A DNA stretch of 23,103 nt, from contig CALGGH010000149.1 in NCBI GenBank assembly GCA_937916415.1, positions 1-23,103 on the forward strand, written 5' to 3'. This DNA is from an uncultured Lachnospiraceae bacterium (GTDB lineage Bacteria; Bacillota; Clostridia; Lachnospirales; Lachnospiraceae). The stretch's first letter is position 1; every line of letters begins with the position of its first letter. The position numbers and the translations under genes were made by a program. Under the pieces are notes generated by a model, which saw nothing but the letters and a program-made list of their open reading frames with translations, was not told the origin of the DNA and searched no databases. Of the stretch, positions 15,117 to 23,103 are shown one piece after another.

Positions 15117-16511
15117 ATGTATAAGGATGAACACTTTGAGATAGAACTGCCCACGATAGAGGCCATGGGTGACCTGAAGGAGGATTTCAACAGGCTTTTG
15201 GAGGATTTGCACAAAACTTGCGGAATAGACCAGAACCTGTATCTGGAATATGACGTAAAGAGGGGACTAAGGGATGCCTCAGGCAAGGGAGTCCTCACCG
15301 GACTCACGGAGATATCCGACGTCGTGGCCTATGACATGATTGGCGGACACAACATTCCTGCCGACGGACGACTGTATTATCAGGGCGTAAATGTGGTTGA
15401 CATAATTAACGGGATGAAGGGCAGGAGATTTGGCTTTGAGGAGACGTCATTCCTGCTGCTGTTCGGCCATCTGCCCAATAAGGATGAGATGACTGCCTAC
15501 CTCAAGATAAGCGAGAGCCTGCAGGACTTAAGCAACCGGTTCATCCGCGACGTGGTCATGAAGGCGTCCAACGGCAACATCATGAATGCCCTGCAGAGAT
15601 GCGTGCTGACGCTGTATACCTATGACGCCGATCCGGACGGCATCAGCCCGGACAACGTGCTCAGGCAGAGCCTGGAACTGATCAACAAATTGCCGCTCAT
15701 AGCGGTGTATTCCTATAATTCTTATTGCCATTTCAGACGTAACGAGTCCCTGGTCATCCGCAATCCCAGGCCCGGTTATTCCCTGGCGGAGAACATACTG
15801 TACATGCTGAGGCCCGACGGCCAGTATACCGACCTGGAGGCCAAGGTGCTTGATACCGCGCTGATCCTCCATGCGGAACACGGCGGCGGCAACAACTCGA
15901 CCTTCACGACTCACGTGGTGACGTCTTCGGGCACTGACACTTATTCGTCGACAGCCGCGTCCATCGGATCGCTCAAGGGACCCAGACACGGCGGAGCCAA
16001 CATCAAGGTGCAGAACATGTTTGCCGCCATCAAGGAAAACGTGTCCGACTGGAATGATGCCGATCAGATCAAGTCGTACTTAAGCGACATCCTGGACAAA
16101 AAGGCATTCGACAGGGCAGGTCTCATCTATGGCATGGGCCATGCCGTATACACCCTTTCCGATCCCAGGGAGGTCATCCTCAAGAAACAGGCTGCCAGCC
16201 TGGCTGAAGAAAAGGGCATGACTGACGAGTTTAAGCTGTATGAAAGCGTGGAATCCGTGTCGGGACAGATGATCATGGAACGCTGGCACCTGGAGAAGAA
16301 CGTCTGCGCCAACGTGGATTTCTATTCAGGCTTCGTATACAAGATGCTTGACATACCGGAGGAGCTTTTCACTCCGATGTTTGCGATTGCGAGAATGCCC
16401 GGCTGGTGTTCACACAGGCTGGAGGAACTCATGAATGCCTCCAAGATCATCCGGCCGGCATATAAATACGTAGGACATCACGTGGATTACGTACCGGTAG
16501 ACAAGAGATAA
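15117..16511 (+). CDS. gltA: Citrate synthase
   Basis: This catalyses condensation of acetyl-CoA with oxaloacetate to citrate in the cytoplasm, the entry to the (often incomplete) oxidative TCA branch that supplies 2-oxoglutarate for glutamate. The 464-residue product has the family signatures: LHAEHGGGNNSTF with His252/His255, GPRHGGAN, GMGHAVYTLSDPR with His342, and NVDFYSG with Asp401. His342 and Asp401 correspond to the classic catalytic His and Asp; His252 or His255 supplies the other His. The N-terminal extension of about 40 residues is typical of clostridial forms. The start ATG 15117 follows GGAG at a spacing of 9 nt. The Na/phosphate cotransporter follows after 21 nt, so they are probably co-transcribed. 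2-methylcitrate synthase activity cannot be excluded from sequence. Confidence 0.9.
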   Translation: MYKDEHFEIELPTIEAMGDLKEDFNRLLEDLHKTCGIDQNLYLEYDVKRGLRDASGKGVLTGLTEISDVVAYDMIGGHNIPADGRLYYQGVNVVDIINGMKGRRFGFEETSFLLLFGHLPNKDEMTAYLKISESLQDLSNRFIRDVVMKASNGNIMNALQRCVLTLYTYDADPDGISPDNVLRQSLELINKLPLIAVYSYNSYCHFRRNESLVIRNPRPGYSLAENILYMLRPDGQYTDLEAKVLDTALILHAEHGGGNNSTFTTHVVTSSGTDTYSSTAASIGSLKGPRHGGANIKVQNMFAAIKENVSDWNDADQIKSYLSDILDKKAFDRAGLIYGMGHAVYTLSDPREVILKKQAASLAEEKGMTDEFKLYESVESVSGQMIMERWHLEKNVCANVDFYSGFVYKMLDIPEELFTPMFAIARMPGWCSHRLEELMNASKIIRPAYKYVGHHVDYVPVDKR

Positions 16512-16532
16512 GCAAAAGAGGCACGGATTAAA

Positions 16533-18593
16533 ATGAACGTATTTGACGTACTAACGTTATTTGGCGGACTGGCGATGTTCCTGTATGGAATGCGCCTGAT
16601 GGGAGATGGACTCAAGGAGAGTTCCTCCGGAGCCCTCAAGGTGATCATGGAGAAGGCCACCAACAACTTCTTCAAGGCCTTTTTGCTCGGAGTGGCCGTC
16701 ACTGCACTGATCCAGTCATCCACCGCCGCCATAGTCATCACGTCAGGTCTCGTGGCAGCCGGCATAATATCGCTCAGGCAGTCGCTCGGCATAGTGATCG
16801 GCGCCAACATCGGTACCACCGTGACCGGTCAGATAATCCGACTGCTGGACATTGACTCGTCGGCGGCAGGCTGGCTGCAGATATTCAGGCCATCCACCCT
16901 CGCCCCCTTGGCGCTCATAATCGGAATCGTCCTGATCATGGGATTTTCGTTCAAGAATTCCAAGACGGCGGGAAGCATAGCCATAGGCTTCGGAATCCTC
17001 TTTTCAGGCCTTTTGAACATGACCGGTGCGGTTGACTCCCTGGCAGGAAACGGTTCGCTCGGAGGCGTGCTGACGAGGTTTGGCAGCAACCCGCTGATCG
17101 GATACGCTGCGGGTACCGCGGTATCATTCGTCCTGCAGAGCTCCTCCGCCGCGATCGGTATCCTGCAGGCTTTTTCCGCTTCGGGGCAGCTTCAGTTTAA
17201 TGCGATATATTCGGTGATCCTGGGCATCTATCTGGGAGACTGCGTGACTACTGCCATAGTCTGTTCGATAGGTGCCAAGCCCGATGCCAGGCGCGTCGGT
17301 ACGGTTAACATAATCTTTAACCTTGGAAAAACCGTTCTGGTTTTCCTGGTGGTCTCGATCCTCAAGCTGACCGGAGCCATTGATCCCTTGTGGAACATGA
17401 CCGTTAATTCCGGAATCATAGCAAACACCCATACCATATTTAACATATGCAGCGCAGTCCTTCTCTTTCCCGCGGTCGGCGCCATGGAGAAGCTCAGCTA
17501 CGTCGTGATAAGGGGAGACGAGGCGGATTCGGCCGGCAAGTATGCGGAACTGCTTGAAAACCTGAATCCGGCCTTCTATGAAACTCCGGCCCTTGCCCTT
17601 CAGGGCTGCTACAAGGTGCTGGACGTCATGTTCAAGTCCTCGCGTACCAACATACGCAAGGCCATGAGCCTGCTTGACGAATATGACGAGCAGACCTGGA
17701 ATGAGATCAGGGAGGAAGAGATCGGCATAGACCTGCTGGCCGACAGGGTCAGCAATTACCTGGTGCTGCTGTCGCCGCACGTGACGCTGGACATGCACGT
17801 GACGATCATGGATCAGTATTATAAGCTGGTGACCGAATTCGAAAGGCTTGGCGATCATGCCATGAACATAGGCGAGGCGGCCAACAACCTGCACGTAAAC
17901 AATCTGGAGTTTTCGCATAAGGCACAGAACGAACTGGGAGTCATGGATGATCTCATGGAGAACATACTGACGCAGACCGAGATCGCCTTCGAAAAAAGGG
18001 ACGTGGAGGCTGCCAGGCACATAGAGCCTCTCGAGGAAGTCGTGGACGACATGGTGGAGGCCCTCAGGGACAGGCATCTGGAGAGACTGAGAGTCGGCAA
18101 GTGCAGCATAGACGTGGGAGTCATCTTCATGAACCTGCTCGTGGACTTAGAGAGGATATCGGACGTCTGCTCCAACGTGGGCGTGTCCGTGGTGGCCAGG
18201 GTCATGCCTCAGATGGTTGGATCGACGCACGACTACATATTCCACCTGCATTCGGGTGACGATCAGACGTTCAATCAGGAATATGGCGATGCTCATTCGA
18301 GATATTTCGCCATGCTTGAGGAGGTATCTGCTAAGCGCAAGAAGTCCGACAAGACGGGAGCGGAAGAAACCGACGCCAAGGAAGAGAAGACGGTCAGGGC
18401 CGCAGCCGGCGACAAATCCGCCAAGGATTCAAAGAATGAGGGCAAGGCCAAGACGTTCAAGTCCGAGAAGCCGCCCAAGGCCGGCAAGTCCGAAAAGACC
18501 GTCAAACCGGACAAAAAGTCCAAGAACCCTAAGTCCGGCAAGGATTCCAAGGATGCCAAGTCGGGCAAGGCAGGCCACGGCTCCAAGAAGTGA
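16533..18593 (+). CDS. Na+/phosphate cotransporter with PhoU-like domain and Lys-rich tail
   Basis: The N-terminal ~330 residues carry the duplicated Na/Pi cotransporter (NptA/PF02690) core. It has QSSTAAIVITSGLVAAG (Q61) with GANIGTTVTGQI, and the second copy LQSSSAAIGILQAFSASG (Q202) with GIYLGDCVTTAI. These QSS and GxxxGTT-like motifs line the ion and substrate path in the family. Residues about 345-595 resemble PhoU helical bundles, as in many bacterial members. Residues 599-686 form an unusual disordered tail with about 27 lysines in 88 residues. The start ATG 16533 has AGAGG upstream. It is probably co-transcribed with citrate synthase. Confidence 0.88.
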   Translation: MNVFDVLTLFGGLAMFLYGMRLMGDGLKESSSGALKVIMEKATNNFFKAFLLGVAVTALIQSSTAAIVITSGLVAAGIISLRQSLGIVIGANIGTTVTGQIIRLLDIDSSAAGWLQIFRPSTLAPLALIIGIVLIMGFSFKNSKTAGSIAIGFGILFSGLLNMTGAVDSLAGNGSLGGVLTRFGSNPLIGYAAGTAVSFVLQSSSAAIGILQAFSASGQLQFNAIYSVILGIYLGDCVTTAIVCSIGAKPDARRVGTVNIIFNLGKTVLVFLVVSILKLTGAIDPLWNMTVNSGIIANTHTIFNICSAVLLFPAVGAMEKLSYVVIRGDEADSAGKYAELLENLNPAFYETPALALQGCYKVLDVMFKSSRTNIRKAMSLLDEYDEQTWNEIREEEIGIDLLADRVSNYLVLLSPHVTLDMHVTIMDQYYKLVTEFERLGDHAMNIGEAANNLHVNNLEFSHKAQNELGVMDDLMENILTQTEIAFEKRDVEAARHIEPLEEVVDDMVEALRDRHLERLRVGKCSIDVGVIFMNLLVDLERISDVCSNVGVSVVARVMPQMVGSTHDYIFHLHSGDDQTFNQEYGDAHSRYFAMLEEVSAKRKKSDKTGAEETDAKEEKTVRAAAGDKSAKDSKNEGKAKTFKSEKPPKAGKSEKTVKPDKKSKNPKSGKDSKDAKSGKAGHGSKK

Positions 18594-18612
18594 CGGCCGC
18601 CCGTCCGCATTT
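18592..18612 (+). terminator. Weak possible terminator after the Na/Pi gene
   Basis: GACGG (18592-18596) can pair with CCGTC (18601-18605), followed by CGCATTTTA. The 5-bp stem and short T tract are weak, so read-through into secA is possible. Confidence 0.3.
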
Positions 18613-18619
18613 TACGTAT

Positions 18620-18648
18620 TTGCGCTTTTGGCACGTAGGACTTATAAT
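18620..18648 (+). promoter_or_regulatory. Predicted secA promoter
   Basis: TTGCGC (18620-18625) and a perfect TATAAT (18643-18648) have a 17-bp spacer. The start codon lies about 45 nt below the -10 box. The -35 lies inside a segment (CGCATTTTACGTATTTGCGC) resembling the 21-bp repeats near 11126. Confidence 0.7.
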
Positions 18649-18693
18649 ATATATTCAGGTTCAAAAGAGCCAAAACCTTTGCAGAGGTGAAGC

Positions 18694-21273
18694 ATGAATT
18701 TATTTGAAAAAGTATTTGGAACTCATTCTGAGAGGGAGTATAAGAGGCTGCAGTCGACGCTTGACAGGATCGAATATCTGCGCAGCACCGTCATGGCGCT
18801 GACGGATGAGCAGCTCAGGGACAAGACGGATGAGTTTAAGGAAAGGATCGGGGACGGTGAGACCCTGGACGATCTATTGCCTGAGGCATTCGCGGTAGTC
18901 AGGGAGGCCTCGCGCAGGGTGCTTGGCATGGAGCATTTCCGCGTGCAGCTTGCCGGAGGCATCATACTTCATCAGGGCCGCATTGCCGAGATGCGTACCG
19001 GTGAAGGTAAGACGCTGGTATCCACCTGCCCCGCATACCTGAATGCCCTCGCGGGCAATGGAGTTCACGTCGTGACCGTCAATGATTACCTGGCCAAGCG
19101 TGACGCGGATCAGATGGGACAGGTTCATGAATTCCTGGGACTCACGGTCGGAGTCGTGCTCAACCAGATGACGTCCGAGGAAAGAAGGGCGGCATATAAC
19201 TGCGACATTACCTACATTACCAACAACGAGCTGGGATTTGACTACCTGCGTGACAACATGGTCATTTACAAGGAACAGCTCGTGCAGCGCGGACTGCACT
19301 ATGCGATCATCGATGAGGTGGACTCCGTGCTCATAGACGAAGCGCGTACGCCCCTGATCATATCCGGACAGTCAGGCAAGTCGACCAAGCTCTATGAGGC
19401 ATGCGACATCCTGGCCAGACAGTTAAAGCGTGGCGACGACCTGCCCGAGATGACCAAGATGGATGCCATCATGGGCGTGGAGCGTGAAGAGACCGGAGAC
19501 TTCATAGTCAATGAAAAGGACAAGGTGGTCAACCTCACCGCTCAGGGCGTGAAGAAGGTCGAGAGGTTTTTCCAGATAGAGAACTACGCGGATCCGGAGA
19601 ACCTGGAGATCCAGCATAACGTGATACTGGCACTGCGTGCGCACAACCTGATGTTCAGGGACCAGGATTACGTGGTCAAGGACGAACAGGTGCTCATAGT
19701 TGATGAGTTTACGGGACGAATCATGCCCGGCCGCCGCTATTCCGACGGACTCCATCAGGCCATAGAGGCCAAGGAGCACGTTAAGGTTAAGCGCGAGTCC
19801 AAGACGCTGGCGACGATAACCTTCCAGAATTTCTTTAACAAATATACCAAAAAGGCAGGCATGACAGGTACCGCCGTAACTGAGGAAAAGGAATTCCGCG
19901 ACATCTACTACATGGACGTCGTGGAGGTGCCCACCAACAAGCCGGTCATCCGAATCGACCACCAGGACAGCGTGTACAAGACGCGCAGGGAAAAGTTAGG
20001 TGCCATAGTTGAGGCCGTGGTGGAGGCTCACGCGAAGGGTCAGCCCATCCTGGTCGGCACCATCAACATAGACGCATCCGAGGAACTGTCACGCCTGCTG
20101 CAGAAACGCGGCATAGAGCATAAGGTCTTAAATGCCAAGTTCCATGACATAGAGGCTGAGATAGTGGCCGAAGCCGGACAGCACGGCGCCGTGACCATCG
20201 CGACCAACATGGCCGGCCGTGGTACCGACATCAAGCTGGATGAGATATCCAGGCGCGTTGGAGGTCTCAAGATCATAGGTACCGAGAGACACGAGTCCAG
20301 GCGCATAGACAATCAGCTGCGAGGCCGTTCGGGACGACAGGGAGACCCCGGAGAATCCAGATTCTACATCTCGCTGGAAGACGATCTGATGAGACTCTTC
20401 GGTTCTGAGAAGATGATCAACATGTTTAACGCCCTTGGCATACCGGAGGGACAGGAGATACAGCATTCGTCCCTGACCAAGGCCATTGAGGGGGCGCAGA
20501 AGAAGATCGAGTCCAATAACTTCGGCATCCGCAAGAACCTGCTGGAATATGACCAGGTCATGAACGAGCAGCGCGAGATCGTCTACGAAGAGAGACGCAG
20601 GGTGCTGGACGGCGAGTCCATGCGCGACGTCATCTACAAGTACATCATAGACATCGTGGAGGATTGCGTGGACAAGGCCGTGAGCGACGATTCACGTTCG
20701 GACGGCTGGGACTTAAGCGAGTTAAACCAGCTCCTGCTTCCGATCATCCCGCTTGAACCGGTCACGCCGGAGCGCATCGGCAGCAAGATATCCAAAAACG
20801 AACTCAAGCAGAAGCTCAAGGAAGAAGCCGTGAAGCTGTATGAAGCCAAGGAGGCTGAGTTCCCCGAGGCAGAGGCTATCCGTGAGATAGAGCGCGTGAT
20901 CCTCCTGAAGGTCATTGACCGCAAATGGATGGATCACATAGACGACATGGATCAGCTGAGACAGGGCATAGGCCTGCAGGCATATGGCCAAAAGGATCCC
21001 CTCGTCGAGTACAAGATGAGCGGATATGACATGTTCGACGAGATGACTCAGAACATCAGGGAGGATACCGTCAGGCTGCTGCTCAGGGTTAAGATAGAGC
21101 AGAAGGTTGAGCGTGAGCAGGTAGCCAAGGTTACCGGCACCAACAAGGATGATACCGTGGCCAAGGGCCCCGTGAGACGCGAGACCGCCAAGATATATCC
21201 CAACGATCCATGCCCCTGCGGATCCGGCAAGAAGTACAAGAACTGTCATGGGCGGCCCGGAATGTCATTATAA
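18694..21273 (+). CDS. secA: Protein translocase ATPase SecA
   Basis: SecA drives post-translational export of preproteins through SecYEG, including, presumably, the giant adhesin in this window. The 859-residue product has the full set of landmarks: Walker A MRTGEGKT (100-107), the DEVD box at 207-210 with DSVLIDEARTPLIISG, a GRIMPGRRYSDGLHQAIEAKE region, ATNMAGRGTDIKL, and RQGDPGES motor motifs. The helical scaffold follows, and the C-terminal zinc-binding CxC-x8-CH sequence is C840-P-C842 and C851-H852. Length is typical. AGAGGTGA precedes ATG 18694. prfB follows 20 nt after the stop, the usual Firmicutes order. Confidence 0.98.
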   Translation: MNLFEKVFGTHSEREYKRLQSTLDRIEYLRSTVMALTDEQLRDKTDEFKERIGDGETLDDLLPEAFAVVREASRRVLGMEHFRVQLAGGIILHQGRIAEMRTGEGKTLVSTCPAYLNALAGNGVHVVTVNDYLAKRDADQMGQVHEFLGLTVGVVLNQMTSEERRAAYNCDITYITNNELGFDYLRDNMVIYKEQLVQRGLHYAIIDEVDSVLIDEARTPLIISGQSGKSTKLYEACDILARQLKRGDDLPEMTKMDAIMGVEREETGDFIVNEKDKVVNLTAQGVKKVERFFQIENYADPENLEIQHNVILALRAHNLMFRDQDYVVKDEQVLIVDEFTGRIMPGRRYSDGLHQAIEAKEHVKVKRESKTLATITFQNFFNKYTKKAGMTGTAVTEEKEFRDIYYMDVVEVPTNKPVIRIDHQDSVYKTRREKLGAIVEAVVEAHAKGQPILVGTINIDASEELSRLLQKRGIEHKVLNAKFHDIEAEIVAEAGQHGAVTIATNMAGRGTDIKLDEISRRVGGLKIIGTERHESRRIDNQLRGRSGRQGDPGESRFYISLEDDLMRLFGSEKMINMFNALGIPEGQEIQHSSLTKAIEGAQKKIESNNFGIRKNLLEYDQVMNEQREIVYEERRRVLDGESMRDVIYKYIIDIVEDCVDKAVSDDSRSDGWDLSELNQLLLPIIPLEPVTPERIGSKISKNELKQKLKEEAVKLYEAKEAEFPEAEAIREIERVILLKVIDRKWMDHIDDMDQLRQGIGLQAYGQKDPLVEYKMSGYDMFDEMTQNIREDTVRLLLRVKIEQKVEREQVAKVTGTNKDDTVAKGPVRRETAKIYPNDPCPCGSGKKYKNCHGRPGMSL

Positions 21274-21293
21274 ATAATAGCTGAAGAGGAAAT

Positions 21294-22433
21294 ATGGTAG
21301 AACTTGACAACATGAAGTCCGAGATCCTGACCTACGAAACTCCCCTGGCGGAGATCCGTGCGTCCCTGGACGTGACTTCCAAGGAAAAAAGAATAGAAGA
21401 GCTTGACATGGAGATGCAGTCCCCGGGATTCTGGGACAATCCCGAGGCATCCAACAAAAAGGTAAAGGAGGCCAAGAACCTCAAGGATACCGTGGACACG
21501 ATCAACGGACTGGATAATTCCTATCGTGACATTCTCGAACTCATAGAGCTCGGATATGAGGAAAACGATCCCGCCATCATCCCTGACATCAGGGAAGAAC
21601 TGGACGGGTTTAAGGAAACCTTTGAAAAGCTGAGGGTATCCACGCTCCTTTCGGATGAATATGACGGTTACAATGCCATCATCAAGATCAATGCGGGCGC
21701 AGGCGGCACTGAGAGCTGCGACTGGGCATCCATGCTCTATCGCATGTACTTGAGGTGGGCCGAGAGACACGGATGCTCCGTGGAGGAACTGGACATGCTT
21801 GACGGCGAGGAGGCCGGAGTCAAATCCGTGACCTTCCAGGTGAACGGCGAAAATGCCTATGGATACCTCAAGTGTGAAAAGGGAGTCCACAGGCTTGTCC
21901 GCATTTCTCCTTTCAATGCGCAGGGCAAGCGGCAGACTTCTTTCGTGTCGGTGGACGTCATGCCTGACATAGAGGAAGACATCAACATAGAGATCAAGGA
22001 TGACGACATCCGCATAGATACGTACCGAAGCAGCGGCGCCGGCGGCCAGCACATCAACAAGACCTCGTCGGCCATCCGCATCACGCACTTTCCCACCGGA
22101 ATAGTGGTGACCTGCCAGAACGAGCGCAGCCAGCTGCAGAACAAGGACAAGGCCATGCAGATGCTGAAGGCAAAGCTGTTTTTGCTAAAGCAGGAGGCAA
22201 ACGTGGAGAAGCTCTCTGACATTCGCGGAGAGGTAAAGGAGATTGGATTTGGCAATCAGATCAGATCCTACGTACTTCAGCCTTATAAGCTGGTAAAGGA
22301 TCTGCGGACGGACGTGGAGACGGGTAACGTGGATGCGGTTCTGGATGGCGCACTGGATCCCTTTATGAACGGCTATCTGAAATGGCTCAGCATTGGACAG
22401 CCGAAATCAAGATCCTCTGCAGAGGAAGAATAA
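21294..22433 (+). CDS. prfB: Peptide chain release factor 2
   Basis: RF2 recognises UGA and UAA stop codons and triggers peptide release. The 379-residue product has the RF2-specific SPF tripeptide at 205-207 and the catalytic GGQ at 250-252 within SSGAGGQHINKTSSAIRITH. Residue Q252 is the usual methylation site. The gene is a single continuous frame: at the place where many prfB genes have a CTT-TGA-C programmed frameshift, this one reads TCC-CTG-GAC (SLD), so autoregulatory frameshifting is absent. The start ATG 21294 is preceded by GAAGAGGA. It ends one base before the convergent DUF975 gene. Confidence 0.97.
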   Translation: MVELDNMKSEILTYETPLAEIRASLDVTSKEKRIEELDMEMQSPGFWDNPEASNKKVKEAKNLKDTVDTINGLDNSYRDILELIELGYEENDPAIIPDIREELDGFKETFEKLRVSTLLSDEYDGYNAIIKINAGAGGTESCDWASMLYRMYLRWAERHGCSVEELDMLDGEEAGVKSVTFQVNGENAYGYLKCEKGVHRLVRISPFNAQGKRQTSFVSVDVMPDIEEDINIEIKDDDIRIDTYRSSGAGGQHINKTSSAIRITHFPTGIVVTCQNERSQLQNKDKAMQMLKAKLFLLKQEANVEKLSDIRGEVKEIGFGNQIRSYVLQPYKLVKDLRTDVETGNVDAVLDGALDPFMNGYLKWLSIGQPKSRSSAEEE

Positions 22434-22434
22434 G

Positions 22435-23103
22435 TCAGGCGATCTCTGGATCGGAAGGTTTCATAAGATCCAGATAGTAGAGAGTCAGGGTCATTTTCTG
22501 GTAAGGGACGATCCAAAACAGTCCGATGCCAAAGGAGAGAACCCCAAGCAGATATAAGGGCAGGAAGCTCAGCTGGATGATAAAAAGCTGACGCTTTTTG
22601 CCCTTCATTACTTTCAGGCTTAAGCGCAGGATCTCACCTGCGGTCAGGTCAGGATAGTCCAGGGCAAGATAGAAAACCTGAGACAGAGCGAGGCCAAGAG
22701 GCAGGAAGATCAGCAAAAAGACCAATTGTGCCAGAACAAGCAATAGCACCCTGCTAACGCTTAATTTTGCAGTGCCCAGAAGCATCTCCAGGATTGGTTC
22801 GGAGGGAAGCATGCAGAAAAAGGAAACCAGCGTTGTTGCAAGGCTAAGCTTCAGCGATTTCCCTAAATGATGGAAGAAGCCATAGAGCAAGTCTGAAACG
22901 TAGGCAGTCTTTCCCGTGGCAAAATTCAGGAAAAAGAGACAAAAGCCAAGCTGAAATACGTTGGTGATCACGGAAAACAAAAAAGGTATCACGTAGGAAA
23001 GACACAGGATCAGAAGGCTTTCGGCGTTTAAGTTGAGGGCGTTCATCAGACTTAAGCAGAAAACACGGTTTAGGTTTATGGAAAAACGGTTGAGACAAAG
23101 TAC
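22435..23103 (-). CDS. DUF975 family membrane protein (5' end outside window)
   Basis: The frame is open from the stop at 22435 to the right edge of the window, so the true start is probably beyond 23103; ATG 23046 is the only internal candidate and lacks a clear ribosome site. The visible ~222 residues contain four or five hydrophobic spans. They show the DUF975 pattern: TNVFQLGFCLFFLNFATGK, then DLLYGFFHHLGKSL, LDYPDLTAGEILRLSLKVMKGKKRQ, and LSFLPLYLLGVLSFGIGLFWIVPY. The function of this family is unknown. Its base usage is more AT-rich than secA/prfB. It converges on prfB with one base between stop codons and no visible terminator. Confidence 0.75.
   Translation of the reverse strand, partial: VLCLNRFSINLNRVFCLSLMNALNLNAESLLILCLSYVIPFLFSVITNVFQLGFCLFFLNFATGKTAYVSDLLYGFFHHLGKSLKLSLATTLVSFFCMLPSEPILEMLLGTAKLSVSRVLLLVLAQLVFLLIFLPLGLALSQVFYLALDYPDLTAGEILRLSLKVMKGKKRQLFIIQLSFLPLYLLGVLSFGIGLFWIVPYQKMTLTLYYLDLMKPSDPEIA

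Noticed and set aside
17124..18077. Minus-strand open frame of 317 codons opposite the Na/Pi cotransporter
   Set aside because: Same reason: the sense gene has clear motifs, and the antisense frame looks like reverse-complement noise.
21246..22088. Minus-strand open frame of 280 codons opposite prfB
   Set aside because: prfB is unambiguous with SPF and GGQ motifs; the antisense frame has no start signals.

Overview
The window reads as a chromosomal segment of a Gram-positive Clostridia species, probably a Lachnospiraceae member. This rests on a giant sortase-type surface protein with Cna-B repeats, a DUF6033-type protein, AGGAGG-type ribosome binding sites, the secA-prfB gene pair and an ECF-type QueT transporter. 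No rRNA, tRNA, CRISPR array, integrase or intact insertion sequence was seen. The sequence has a marked excess of the tetranucleotide ACGT.

Layout. 1-319 is a leader with a candidate -10 box and a damaged-looking gene start. 320-9517 encodes a 3065-residue surface adhesin: acidic linker, right-handed beta-helix, FctA-like pilin domain, 19 Cna-B repeats, proline-rich stalk, and an SPQTG sorting signal with membrane anchor. 9518-10055 holds a terminator and a small doubtful ORF. 10056-10538 is a DUF4342 (UBA-like plus membrane-active) protein with an acidic 11-residue repeat tail. It converges on a PilZ c-di-GMP protein (10647-11021, minus) across a strong terminator. 11352-12254 is a DUF6033-type coiled-coil protein. 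It converges on a stand-alone LytTR regulator (12358-12735, minus) whose promoter carries a 9-bp direct repeat at 21-bp period, the expected layout of a LytTR site. 13066-14040 is a PAP2-family membrane phosphatase, followed by a convergent queT gene (14056-14571, minus) with a structured leader that looks like a preQ1 riboswitch.

15117-22433 carries housekeeping and central metabolism genes on the plus strand. Citrate synthase has a leader containing a ~166-bp imperfect palindrome. A Na+/phosphate cotransporter with a PhoU-like domain and a lysine-rich tail follows 21 nt later. secA comes next, with its own consensus-like promoter, then prfB 20 nt later. A DUF975 membrane protein (minus strand) converges on prfB with a one-base gap and runs off the right edge.

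The genes form no single pathway. The two halves differ: the left (surface adhesin, PilZ, LytTR, DUF6033) concerns the cell surface and signalling, and the right is conserved core. The points most worth a second look are the frame lesion at the adhesin start, the queT leader, the palindrome in the citrate synthase leader, the LytTR operator, and the ACGT / NAC-GTN codon-context bias.
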